Of a stretch of 64,000 nt of DNA, positions 50,150-57,137 are shown one piece after another. Every line of letters starts with the position of its first letter. Within the stretch, counting starts at the first letter, position 1. The position numbers and the translations under genes are program-made. This stretch comes from Butyrivibrio hungatei (GTDB taxonomy: Bacteria; Bacillota; Clostridia; Lachnospirales; Lachnospiraceae): assembly GCF_900101605.1 (NCBI RefSeq), contig NZ_FMUR01000008.1:62001-126000 (forward strand), read 5' to 3'. Under the pieces are notes generated by a model. That model was given only the letters and a program-made list of their open reading frames with translations. It had not been told where the DNA came from and did no database searches.

Positions 50150-50210
50150 ATCAGGTAATAAATTCTTACTTCTTCAAAAGTTCGACAGCTTCATGATCCG
50201 CCTCTACAGC
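50150..50210 (-). pseudogene. second tail fragment of an Rpn-family nuclease gene
   Basis: The minus strand reads AVEADHEAVELLKK and a stop, aligning with the TVEEYHKAVELLKKEDIT tail at 48535. The nucleotide match covers about 60 bases and includes the untranslated end (ATCAGGTAAT). The rest of the gene is absent. Confidence 0.6.
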
Positions 50211-50263
50211 CCCAACCCCAAATATTAAAATGATAATTCCCCTACATTGTATCAAATCCGATG

Positions 50264-50334
50264 TACTGACGCGATGACTTTTGATCAATTGCGATGTGTA
50301 GGATTTGAGGATCAAAATTCATCTTGTCAGTACA
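50264..50334. repeat. 71-base imperfect hairpin
   Basis: GTACTGAC-GATGA-TTTTGATC pairs with GATCAAAA-TCATC-GTCAGTAC, with two small internal loops (two bases, then one) and a 23-base terminal loop. No T-run follows. It could be a small structured RNA or the terminal part of a miniature element. Confidence 0.7.
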
Positions 50335-50345
50335 CTATCGCCAAG

Positions 50346-50527
50346 CAACAAAAAATATGAATTCATCCTAAATTGATGCCTTTCACACCGATCAAAAAAC
50401 ATGTAAAGCAACAAAAATCCTGAAAGTGCATCAGTTTCGATGCTCAGAACGCTGTAATACCTTCATGTGAAGCATCAAATAATATGAATCCATCTTGATT
50501 TGATGCTCTTCACCTAAATAAAAAATG
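50346..50527. repeat. pair of related 55-base elements, the second forming a hairpin
   Basis: GCAACAAAAAATATGAATTC at 50346 and GCATCAAATAATATGAATCC at 50472 begin two segments that stay alike through TTGATGC and TTCAC. The second sits in a hairpin GTGAAGCATCAAAT/ATTTGATGC-CTTCAC at 50467-50513. Confidence 0.6.
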
Positions 50528-50641
50528 TCGTAATAAAATCCCCCTAACCAATTCATTCTATTTCGCATTTCCCATAAATAGCGTATAATTATACTGTAAA
50601 TAGTTAGTTTTTGATGGTAATACCGTCTGTGAGGTCTGACT

Positions 50642-51790
50642 ATGTATTGGCAAAAAATAAACTACTACGGTTTTGAGAAAAATCGCTATGATGATTGCCA
50701 AAACCTTATAAATGATACGAATTATACGCATCTGCTGATAATAAACAGCTGGCTTCTTTTGCTGACCATAACTTTCATGGTTCTGTGTCTTTTGAACGAG
50801 TTTGGCGTGACACGAAGAAATTTCAACATGTTCTACTCGTTCATGTTCTTGTCTCTGGTCTTTGAAGTCATCCTTATAACGCTCAAAAAAGTGTGCATAC
50901 GCTATACATCTTTCTTTGTTCACGCAAATATCATCATACTTGTTGCTTTTGGAATATACTCATCGGTCGCACAGCCCTATCTGGCCGCGACTACATTTCT
51001 TGTTATGGTTGTTCTTCTTTCTGTCACATATATAGACACCATGATAAGATTCACTGTTCTTCTTATCTTTTACAGCAGCATCTTTTTGTACACTTCATTC
51101 AGGTTCAAGCCCAACTCCCTTGCTGACCTCGATATGTATAACATAATCGTTTACCTTATTCTCTCAATTATTTTTCACTACACTTTCCAGCACAATAAAA
51201 TGACTCAGTTCTACACACTTCAGAAGAATATTCAGATCCAACGCGATCTTGAGATACGCTCAAGCTTCGATACTTTGACAGACCTTCTAAACAGAGCCCG
51301 CTTTTTTGCAATAGCCGACCAGATCATAAAATCTGAAAGTAAGCGCAGCGAGTTTATTGCTATAGCCCTGATGGACCTTGATAAGTTCAAAGAAATAAAT
51401 GACAGACTCGGGCATCAGATGGGCGACAAGGCAATCCAAACGGCATCACACATCATAATTGAAGCTCTTAATATCGATATGTTTGAGAAATGGTCTTTTT
51501 CAGAAAGAGCCGTGCATGAAAAATTCAGTTTTGCCGGAAGGCTTGGCGGTGACGAGTACATAATGCTCATACGCGGACAAAAAAACATCGAAGCCGTGAC
51601 ATCGCTCTTAAATTCAATCCTTAGCACTCTAAACGCAGTGCATATCGGAGAACTAAGCGGAATCAACGCATCCTTGGGTGTTACCGGCGTATCAGACAAT
51701 GATCAAGACATGGATTCAATCTATAAACGCGCCGATGAAGCACTTTACAGATCCAAGAAACAAGGAAGAAACCGAATCACTGTAAGCTGA
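50642..51790 (+). CDS. membrane diguanylate cyclase (GGDEF)
   Basis: A 382-residue protein. Residues 30 to about 182 contain five or six membrane segments (WLLLLTITFMVLCLL, IIILVAFGIYSSV, FTVLLIFYSSIFLY). The GGDEF domain covers about 205-380: DTLTDLLNRARFF, LMDLDKFKEINDRLGHQMGD, GRLGGDEY (302-306, Tyr for Phe, which is tolerated) and NASLGV. Key metal and GTP residues are present, so c-di-GMP synthesis is likely. No RxxD inhibitory site is seen before the motif. GAGGTCTGACT precedes the ATG. It is the first gene of an operon with an HD-GYP-like protein and a sugar-binding protein. Confidence 0.93.
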   Translation: MYWQKINYYGFEKNRYDDCQNLINDTNYTHLLIINSWLLLLTITFMVLCLLNEFGVTRRNFNMFYSFMFLSLVFEVILITLKKVCIRYTSFFVHANIIILVAFGIYSSVAQPYLAATTFLVMVVLLSVTYIDTMIRFTVLLIFYSSIFLYTSFRFKPNSLADLDMYNIIVYLILSIIFHYTFQHNKMTQFYTLQKNIQIQRDLEIRSSFDTLTDLLNRARFFAIADQIIKSESKRSEFIAIALMDLDKFKEINDRLGHQMGDKAIQTASHIIIEALNIDMFEKWSFSERAVHEKFSFAGRLGGDEYIMLIRGQKNIEAVTSLLNSILSTLNAVHIGELSGINASLGVTGVSDNDQDMDSIYKRADEALYRSKKQGRNRITVS

Positions 51791-51821
51791 AGCTTTCCCT
51801 TTTTCCATGAGGAGTTCAGAT

Positions 51822-52754
51822 ATGATTATTGTTGTAAAATCCCTTATTTTATGCGGAATCATTATAGTTGCATACACCACGCTTGAATGCATATCCTTTT
51901 TTGCCTTTCACAGAGACATAATCACTTCGTTTGCAGGCAGGCAAAAAAAGATTCTCTACGCTTCATTCGGTCTCTATATATCAATCTGTCTTTTCTTTAT
52001 CGTCACACTGGTAATAAGCCGCGACAGCATCTTGAACGGTATCATAGTGATCGCTATATCCATGATACTTTTTCTTTTCACCAATTGGATATTCACCGTC
52101 ATTACAAGTGTTAAGTCAAAGACAAAAGAAATCGCCGAAAGCCTTATCGGCATGATCGAAGCGCGCGACACAAACCTTGACGGTCATTCCATACATGTTA
52201 TGGAGATTGCCATGCTCATTTACGAATACCTTCCGTACAAGTACAAGAAAACAATTCAGCCCGAAAATCTGCGCTACGCCTCTCTTTTTCTTGATGTGGG
52301 TAAACTCGGAATTCCAAGCAAAGTCCTGAACAAACCGGGAAAACTTGAAAGCGAAGAATGGGATCTTATAAAAAAACACGCAGACATCGGCGTACAAGTG
52401 CTTAAACATATCAGCTCTTTTGACAATATATCCGACTGGATACTGTATCATCACGAACGCATTGACGGAAACGGCTACTACGGACTCAAAGACAAAGAAA
52501 TCCCGCTTGCATCAAGGATCATAGCCGTTGCCGACACCTATTCCGCAATTGTAATGGTCAGATCCTACAAGCCATCAAGATCCTACGATGATGCCGTCGG
52601 TTCACTTAAAATTGCCGCAGGCTCACAGCTTGATAAAGAACTCGTCAAAATATTCTGCTCAATCCCCCGCGAGAAAGTCGAGGGTTGCACCAAACACGTC
52701 AAAGATATGATGGCTCTTTTCCTCACAAATGATTTCAGGGAAGACAACCTATAA
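51822..52754 (+). CDS. membrane HD-GYP-like protein with a lost HD histidine
   Basis: A 310-residue protein with three hydrophobic segments (about 1-25, 45-65, 72-95) and an HD-GYP-like domain from about 105. It keeps GHSIHVMEIA (His122), HHERIDGNGYYGLKDKEIPL and IIAVADTYSAI. The defining HD pair is Leu157-Asp158 in ASLFLDVGKLGIP, where active enzymes have HDIGK. Metal binding and c-di-GMP hydrolysis are thus doubtful; it may bind the nucleotide as a receptor. The ATG at 51822 follows AGGAG, and the earlier in-frame ATG is part of that ribosome site. It lies 31 bases after the cyclase gene and 12 before the binding-protein gene. Confidence 0.88.
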   Translation: MIIVVKSLILCGIIIVAYTTLECISFFAFHRDIITSFAGRQKKILYASFGLYISICLFFIVTLVISRDSILNGIIVIAISMILFLFTNWIFTVITSVKSKTKEIAESLIGMIEARDTNLDGHSIHVMEIAMLIYEYLPYKYKKTIQPENLRYASLFLDVGKLGIPSKVLNKPGKLESEEWDLIKKHADIGVQVLKHISSFDNISDWILYHHERIDGNGYYGLKDKEIPLASRIIAVADTYSAIVMVRSYKPSRSYDDAVGSLKIAAGSQLDKELVKIFCSIPREKVEGCTKHVKDMMALFLTNDFREDNL

Positions 52755-52766
52755 GGAGACGATAAT

Positions 52767-54032
52767 ATGAATCTTGGAAAAAAAATTTTACCACCCATTC
52801 TTTTAGCCTTCGCAGTAACATCCTCGGCTTGCGCAGAAACTGCAAGCACTTCAATGATGAACGATGCAATTATCTCCAACAAAGATAAGCCTGTTGTCTG
52901 GTTTAACAGACAGCCTTCAAACAGCGAGACCGGTGAACCTGATTATGAAGCAATAACTTTCAACAAGCATACTTATTACGTCGGTGCCGACACCGAGCAG
53001 GGTGCAGCGCTTCAAGGCGAAATGATCATCAAGTATATATCTGAATGCGATTCTTCGCTCGACAGAAACGGCGACGGCATAATCGGATATGTTCTTGCCA
53101 TAGGCGATGACGGACACAACAGTTCTGCCTCAAGAACCCGCGCAGAAAGAAAAGCCTGCGGAACTGCCGTAAAAAAGAATGATGTGATAATTTCAGACGC
53201 TGTGGAATTAAACCTCGACGGAAGCTCCAATATCGTACAGGACGGCCATGTCACGTTAGAGGGAAAAGATTATATTATTAGAGAACTTGCATCAAAAGAA
53301 ATGAAATCTCCCGACGGTGCAACCTGGAATGCAGACGCTGCAGCTGTTGCGCTCGATGAATGGGTAAAACAGTTTGGTGATGATATAGATGTTATTATTT
53401 CCAGCAACGACGGAATGGGACTTAAAATGTTTGATAACTGGGCACACAGCAACGGTGTTCCCGTATTTGGATATGATGCAAACGGTGATTGCGTAGCTGC
53501 AATTAAGGACGGCTTTTGCGGAAGCATCAGCCAACGAGCCGAAGTTCAGGCATATATGACACTTCGCATTATAAGAAACTGCCTTGACGGAGTAGATGCA
53601 AATACCGGAATCGCTACAATAGATGAGGCAGGCAACGTGCTTAATGAAGCTGACTTTTACTATGCCGACAGGGAACGCGCCTTTAAAGCACTAAATCTTG
53701 CCGTAACAGAAGACAACTATCAGTCTCATCTTGATCCACGTGCCACTTACGATATGGTATCTCATCAGCTCGATGCCAAAACGCATCCAAGGAAAAAGGT
53801 GTGGATCAACATCTACAGCGACAAAGACGATTTTCTCAGCCAGACATACCAGCCGCTTCTGCAGCAGTATGCCTACACGCTCAATCTTGATGTTACCATC
53901 GTTATCGGAAACGGATATGACGAATCAAGCATCACTTCGCAGCTGCCCAATCCGTCCGAGTATGATGCATATGCGATCAATATGATAAAGACCGATCATG
54001 CAAAGATTTACATGGATCTGCTGTCCAAGTAA
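52767..54032 (+). CDS. MglB-like sugar-binding protein with circularly permuted order
   Basis: A 421-residue exported protein. The N-terminus MNLGKKILPPILLAFAVTSS with AC is a signal peptide with a weak lipobox (Cys22). The mature protein begins at KPVVWFNRQPS (41-51), which corresponds to the strand that in MglB comes after about 90 residues. It then follows the family: YYVGADTEQGAALQGEMI (70-87), a calcium-loop-like DRNGDGIIGYVLAIGDDGH (99-117), VIISSNDGMGLKM (209-221), VPVFGYDANGDCVAAI (231-246) and QRAEVQAY. Residues 342-421 (KKVWINIYSDKDDFLSQTYQ ... YDAYAINMIKTDHAKIYMDL) look like the missing N-terminal segment of the fold (xVTIYKYDDNFMS ... VKALAINLVDP in MglB). No permease genes follow. 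It likely senses a sugar for the cyclic-di-GMP partners. Confidence 0.8.
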   Translation: MNLGKKILPPILLAFAVTSSACAETASTSMMNDAIISNKDKPVVWFNRQPSNSETGEPDYEAITFNKHTYYVGADTEQGAALQGEMIIKYISECDSSLDRNGDGIIGYVLAIGDDGHNSSASRTRAERKACGTAVKKNDVIISDAVELNLDGSSNIVQDGHVTLEGKDYIIRELASKEMKSPDGATWNADAAAVALDEWVKQFGDDIDVIISSNDGMGLKMFDNWAHSNGVPVFGYDANGDCVAAIKDGFCGSISQRAEVQAYMTLRIIRNCLDGVDANTGIATIDEAGNVLNEADFYYADRERAFKALNLAVTEDNYQSHLDPRATYDMVSHQLDAKTHPRKKVWINIYSDKDDFLSQTYQPLLQQYAYTLNLDVTIVIGNGYDESSITSQLPNPSEYDAYAINMIKTDHAKIYMDLLSK

Positions 54033-54059
54033 ACAAAAGAGCTTTAATTAAATTTCCGC

Positions 54060-54887
54060 TTATTTTGATAAAAACTCCAATGCCTTTTCTCTTCCGTGGT
54101 CGTAAACACGCTGAAGCTGTGCAGGGTCTTTTTCCACAGGACTTATATTTAAGGGAGCATCCGGACGAATCACCTTGACTTCTCCGGCCAGCTCCTTTTC
54201 TCTTATGTAGCGTTTTTCCTCATTGTACATGATGTAGCGCTCTTCCATTGCTTTTATCATGTTCGGATATTTGCGAAGCATAAAGCGTACAGCCTGCATG
54301 TAGGACTGCGGCTTCTTTATATAGTCAACGGGCTGGGTTTCTATGACAAGATTATCATCGTAGCCCTTTTCTTCCATGAATTTAAGCGGGATGGAATCTG
54401 ATATTCCACCGTCAAGGTACTTGCCGCCATCTATCTCGACAGGCCTTGATACAAGCGGCATTGATGCAGACGCCTGAATCCAGACTATATCCTCTTTTCC
54501 CCCTGTAAGGCACTTATGATATGCCGGTTTCCCGGTCATTATGTCTGTAACAACGCAGTAAAACTCCATCGGAGAATTTGAAAACGTCTCTATATCCCAT
54601 TTATCAAGCTTGTACGGAAGCTCATCATAGCAAAACTTCACATTGTAGATGTCACCTGATATCAAAAGAGATCTGAAGCTGTGATATCTTTTGTCAGCAC
54701 AATACTTCTTGTTGTATCTAAGCGCTCTTCCGTGCTGCTTTGATTTGATATTACAGCCGAATGTGGCACCTGCGGAAACTCCCACAGCGCCGTCAAACTC
54801 AATCCCGTTTTCCATAAAAACATCAAGCACGCCACATGTGAACATGCCTCTCATTGCTCCGCCTTCCAAAACAAGCCCTTTTTTCAT
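54060..54887 (-). CDS. patatin-like phospholipase
   Basis: A 275-residue protein of the bacterial patatin (YjjU-like) group. The oxyanion loop is LVLEGGAMRGMFTCGVLD, the nucleophile elbow GVSAGATFG (GxSxG) and the catalytic Asp lies in YLDGGISDSIP (DGG). These make the Ser-Asp dyad of lipid acyl hydrolases. The C-terminal part carries RYIMYNEEKRYIREKELA. It is presumably cytoplasmic or membrane-associated and may release fatty acids from phospholipids. The ATG at 54887 overlaps the stop of the DUF3737 gene (ATGA), which indicates coupling. Confidence 0.9.
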   Translation of the reverse strand: MKKGLVLEGGAMRGMFTCGVLDVFMENGIEFDGAVGVSAGATFGCNIKSKQHGRALRYNKKYCADKRYHSFRSLLISGDIYNVKFCYDELPYKLDKWDIETFSNSPMEFYCVVTDIMTGKPAYHKCLTGGKEDIVWIQASASMPLVSRPVEIDGGKYLDGGISDSIPLKFMEEKGYDDNLVIETQPVDYIKKPQSYMQAVRFMLRKYPNMIKAMEERYIMYNEEKRYIREKELAGEVKVIRPDAPLNISPVEKDPAQLQRVYDHGREKALEFLSK

Positions 54888-55726
54888 CTTATGATAACCT
54901 CTCCGCTGCATTCTACCACAGGTGCCTCAGTTATGATCTCGCCGACGGCATCTGCTGTTATTTTACCCGACCTCGGGTTCTTGACCGAATCAATACTTCC
55001 TATTATGGTTGCTTCTACATCCGAATATTCAAAAGAAAGATCGCAGCCTTCCATCGTACAATCGATAAGCTTAAGATTTTTGCAATAGCAAAGCGGCTGC
55101 GTTCCGATTATCTTACAATTTATAAGTGTCAGCCCTTCCGAATACCACGCAAGATACTCTCCTTTTACAACGCTGTCCCTGACTGTCACATTCTTCGTGT
55201 GCCAGAAAGCGTCTTTGGTATCAAAGTTACAATTTGATATTTCCATATTTTCAACATATTGAAATGAATACTTGCCCTTCATTTCAACATTCTCAAGCCT
55301 TAGATTTTTACTGTCAAGAAACAGATACATAGACTCAACTTTTGTATCTTTAAGTGTAATATTGTTGCACTTCCATCCAAACTCTTCGGATACGATCTCG
55401 CTGTTCTCAACAACAATATCCTCACACTCTCTAAGTGCCTTGATACCACCGAGCTTAGAGCCCGTTATCCTGCCGTTTTTGTCATACCAAAGAGCAGCTC
55501 TTGTGGTCTCATTCATTGAAGACTTGTCAATCTCAAAGTTCGTCACATGCCAAAGCGGATATCTCAGGGAAAAATCGCACTCTTCCACCTTTATATCTCT
55601 CGCCTCTTTAAGTGCAGACTCACCGTCTGCAGGCCCTTCAAACCTGCAATTTATAACCTCTGCATCCGTAAGGTTATAAAGAGCTCTCTCTTCGTCAAAT
55701 TGTTTATTCTCTACTATATTTCTCAT
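54884..55726 (-). CDS. DUF3737 family protein, predicted beta-helix
   Basis: A 280-residue protein with regularly spaced short repeats: INCRFEGPAD, VEECDFSLRYPLWHV, ENSEIVSEEFGWKC, LENVEMKGKYSFQYV, SNCNFDTKDAFWHT, RDSVVKGEYLAWYS and INCKIIGTQPLCYC. Each turn is about 20 residues with hydrophobic positions facing in, as in a right-handed parallel beta-helix. This is DUF3737, common in Firmicutes and unassigned in function. There is no signal peptide. The downstream patatin gene overlaps its stop codon, so they work as a pair or at least share expression. Confidence 0.85.
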   Translation of the reverse strand: MRNIVENKQFDEERALYNLTDAEVINCRFEGPADGESALKEARDIKVEECDFSLRYPLWHVTNFEIDKSSMNETTRAALWYDKNGRITGSKLGGIKALRECEDIVVENSEIVSEEFGWKCNNITLKDTKVESMYLFLDSKNLRLENVEMKGKYSFQYVENMEISNCNFDTKDAFWHTKNVTVRDSVVKGEYLAWYSEGLTLINCKIIGTQPLCYCKNLKLIDCTMEGCDLSFEYSDVEATIIGSIDSVKNPRSGKITADAVGEIITEAPVVECSGEVIIR

Positions 55727-56024
55727 ATCTACCTCAAACTTGAATTACTTCATATTATATTGTAAACAATGTAAAACTAAATGCAATCACTATTTTTTTG
55801 TGAACGTCATATTTGATGTGTAAAAAAGAAAGATAATTTCATAAAATTTTAATAATTTGACAGGCTAAAGTGGCAAATTATCACTATTATTTCAACGTTA
55901 AATAGTATATAATGTATTCATTGGATGAAATCTTGTAATAAGACCACAATAGGTTGAGGGGCCTATTAATTTACAGGCAAATCATTCGGTAATTTTATTT
56001 CTTATGAGATGAGGAGGGAAAAAA

Positions 56025-56270
56025 ATGAGACGTTCAGCTAAGGCAAAAAGTAACATCAGCCAAAGTTGCATCGATATCATGGCAGATGCGATCAAGGCAA
56101 AAGAACAAAATCTTTCCTACGGTAAATTCAAGGCACTTGATATGATGGGTGGCGAAAATGCATCGGACGACGAGTATACTTCGGAATACACCGTGCACAC
56201 AACGGAGCTTATCCACAGGAAAGAGAACAACACTGAGAAAAAAGCATTAGCGTTCGTTAAAATCAGGTGA
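56025..56270 (+). CDS. small protein of unknown function
   Basis: An 81-residue soluble protein: basic N-terminus RRSAKAKSNISQSCIDIM, helix ADAIKAKEQNLSYGKFKALD, an acidic stretch ASDDEYTSEYT and a basic end. GAGGAGGGAAAAAA directly precedes the ATG, a strong ribosome site that supports expression. Upstream (55917) is TATAAT in a promoter-like setting. No family was recognised. A terminator shared with the convergent gene follows. Confidence 0.65.
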   Translation: MRRSAKAKSNISQSCIDIMADAIKAKEQNLSYGKFKALDMMGGENASDDEYTSEYTVHTTELIHRKENNTEKKALAFVKIR

Positions 56271-56302
56271 TTAGTTCTATTTAAACGATATCAACACCTT
56301 CC

Positions 56303-56340
56303 AAAAAGCATCGATCTTATAAAGATTGGTGCTTTATTTT
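56303..56340. terminator. terminator between convergent genes
   Basis: AAAGCATCGATCTT pairs with AAGATTGGTGCTTT (two mismatches), then ATTTTT on the plus strand and AAAAA on the other side. The stop codon of the minus-strand gene lies at its right arm. Confidence 0.75.
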
Positions 56341-57074
56341 TGCACTTTTATCCTCTCGTCTCCCGCAAGATAAAAAAGAAGTGCCTGCCTTGCGTGCTCT
56401 TTATCCGTAGCTTCCACACTCACCGTAAACTGATAGGTGTGCTTTTTGACTTCTTCCGCCTGCACTCTGTTCTCAGCCTCCGAGATTGACTTATCCTTCG
56501 TATCTTCGCTCGTCATCTCCATGATATCTTCTATGGCAAATTTCCTGAACATATCCCGATGACCGCTGTCTTTCATATACTTTTCTATGAGCATCAGCGT
56601 ATTCCCAAGGTTCAGATAATCACCATGAAGAAATGCCTCAATATCAAGCACATCGTTCTTTGTCCTATCGACATAATCCTCCCATGTGATCTCCGCTCTC
56701 AGGATCTCACCGTCTTTATCAATATTTTCCTCCTGCCAGTCAAGAACATACCACTTCCAGATCTGAAGCCGCTTTCTGTCCACTTCTTCATCGTTAAGCT
56801 CAGCCATTTTCTGGCACGCATGACGTGTGCCCCTTGAAACAAGCGCATCTGTAGTCTTATCAACATCGTAAGTCCTACTGAAAATTTTCTGTTTCTTCTC
56901 AGTATTCATGATCGTGAGCTTTAATGAATTATCGGAGACTCTGGTCATGGTAAGGCTGTAATCTCCGTGACGCGCAATAACCACCGGCCTCTCAATAAGT
57001 ATGGTATCCCTAAACTTTATGAAAGACTTAAGAACATCATCATTTTGAATGTAACGAAAGGTTCTGCTCATCAT
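56334..57074 (-). CDS. protein of unknown function
   Basis: A 246-residue charged protein without membrane segments. The N-terminal half (about 10-90) is beta-rich (VVIARHGDYSLTMTRVSDNS), the middle has QIWKWYVLDWQEENIDKDGE, and the C-terminal end has a ferredoxin-like stretch KKHTYQFTVSVEATDKEHAR. No family was recognised. The ATG pair follows AAAGGATT. It lies 63 bases downstream of the GGDEF-EAL gene on the same strand, so it may be a partner of that signalling protein. Confidence 0.6.
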   Translation of the reverse strand: MMSRTFRYIQNDDVLKSFIKFRDTILIERPVVIARHGDYSLTMTRVSDNSLKLTIMNTEKKQKIFSRTYDVDKTTDALVSRGTRHACQKMAELNDEEVDRKRLQIWKWYVLDWQEENIDKDGEILRAEITWEDYVDRTKNDVLDIEAFLHGDYLNLGNTLMLIEKYMKDSGHRDMFRKFAIEDIMEMTSEDTKDKSISEAENRVQAEEVKKHTYQFTVSVEATDKEHARQALLFYLAGDERIKVQK

Positions 57075-57137
57075 AATCCTTTCTCAATTCGTGTGTCATC
57101 TGATTGTCATCGTGTCAGTTCTATATCTATAAATATT

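Larger units (their letters stand above)
49871..50641. other. repeat-rich non-coding interval
   Basis: About 770 bases without a credible gene. In order: a 28-base repeat (49871-49898), three tandem 74-75-base units (49899-50121), an Rpn tail fragment (50150-50210), a 71-base hairpin (50264-50334), two related elements (50346-50404, 50472-50527) and a promoter-like TATAAT at 50584-50589 upstream of the diguanylate cyclase gene. Confidence 0.75.

Noticed and set aside
50341-50641. c-di-GMP riboswitch upstream of the diguanylate cyclase gene
   Set aside because: The conserved GEMM core and tetraloop-receptor bases were not found.
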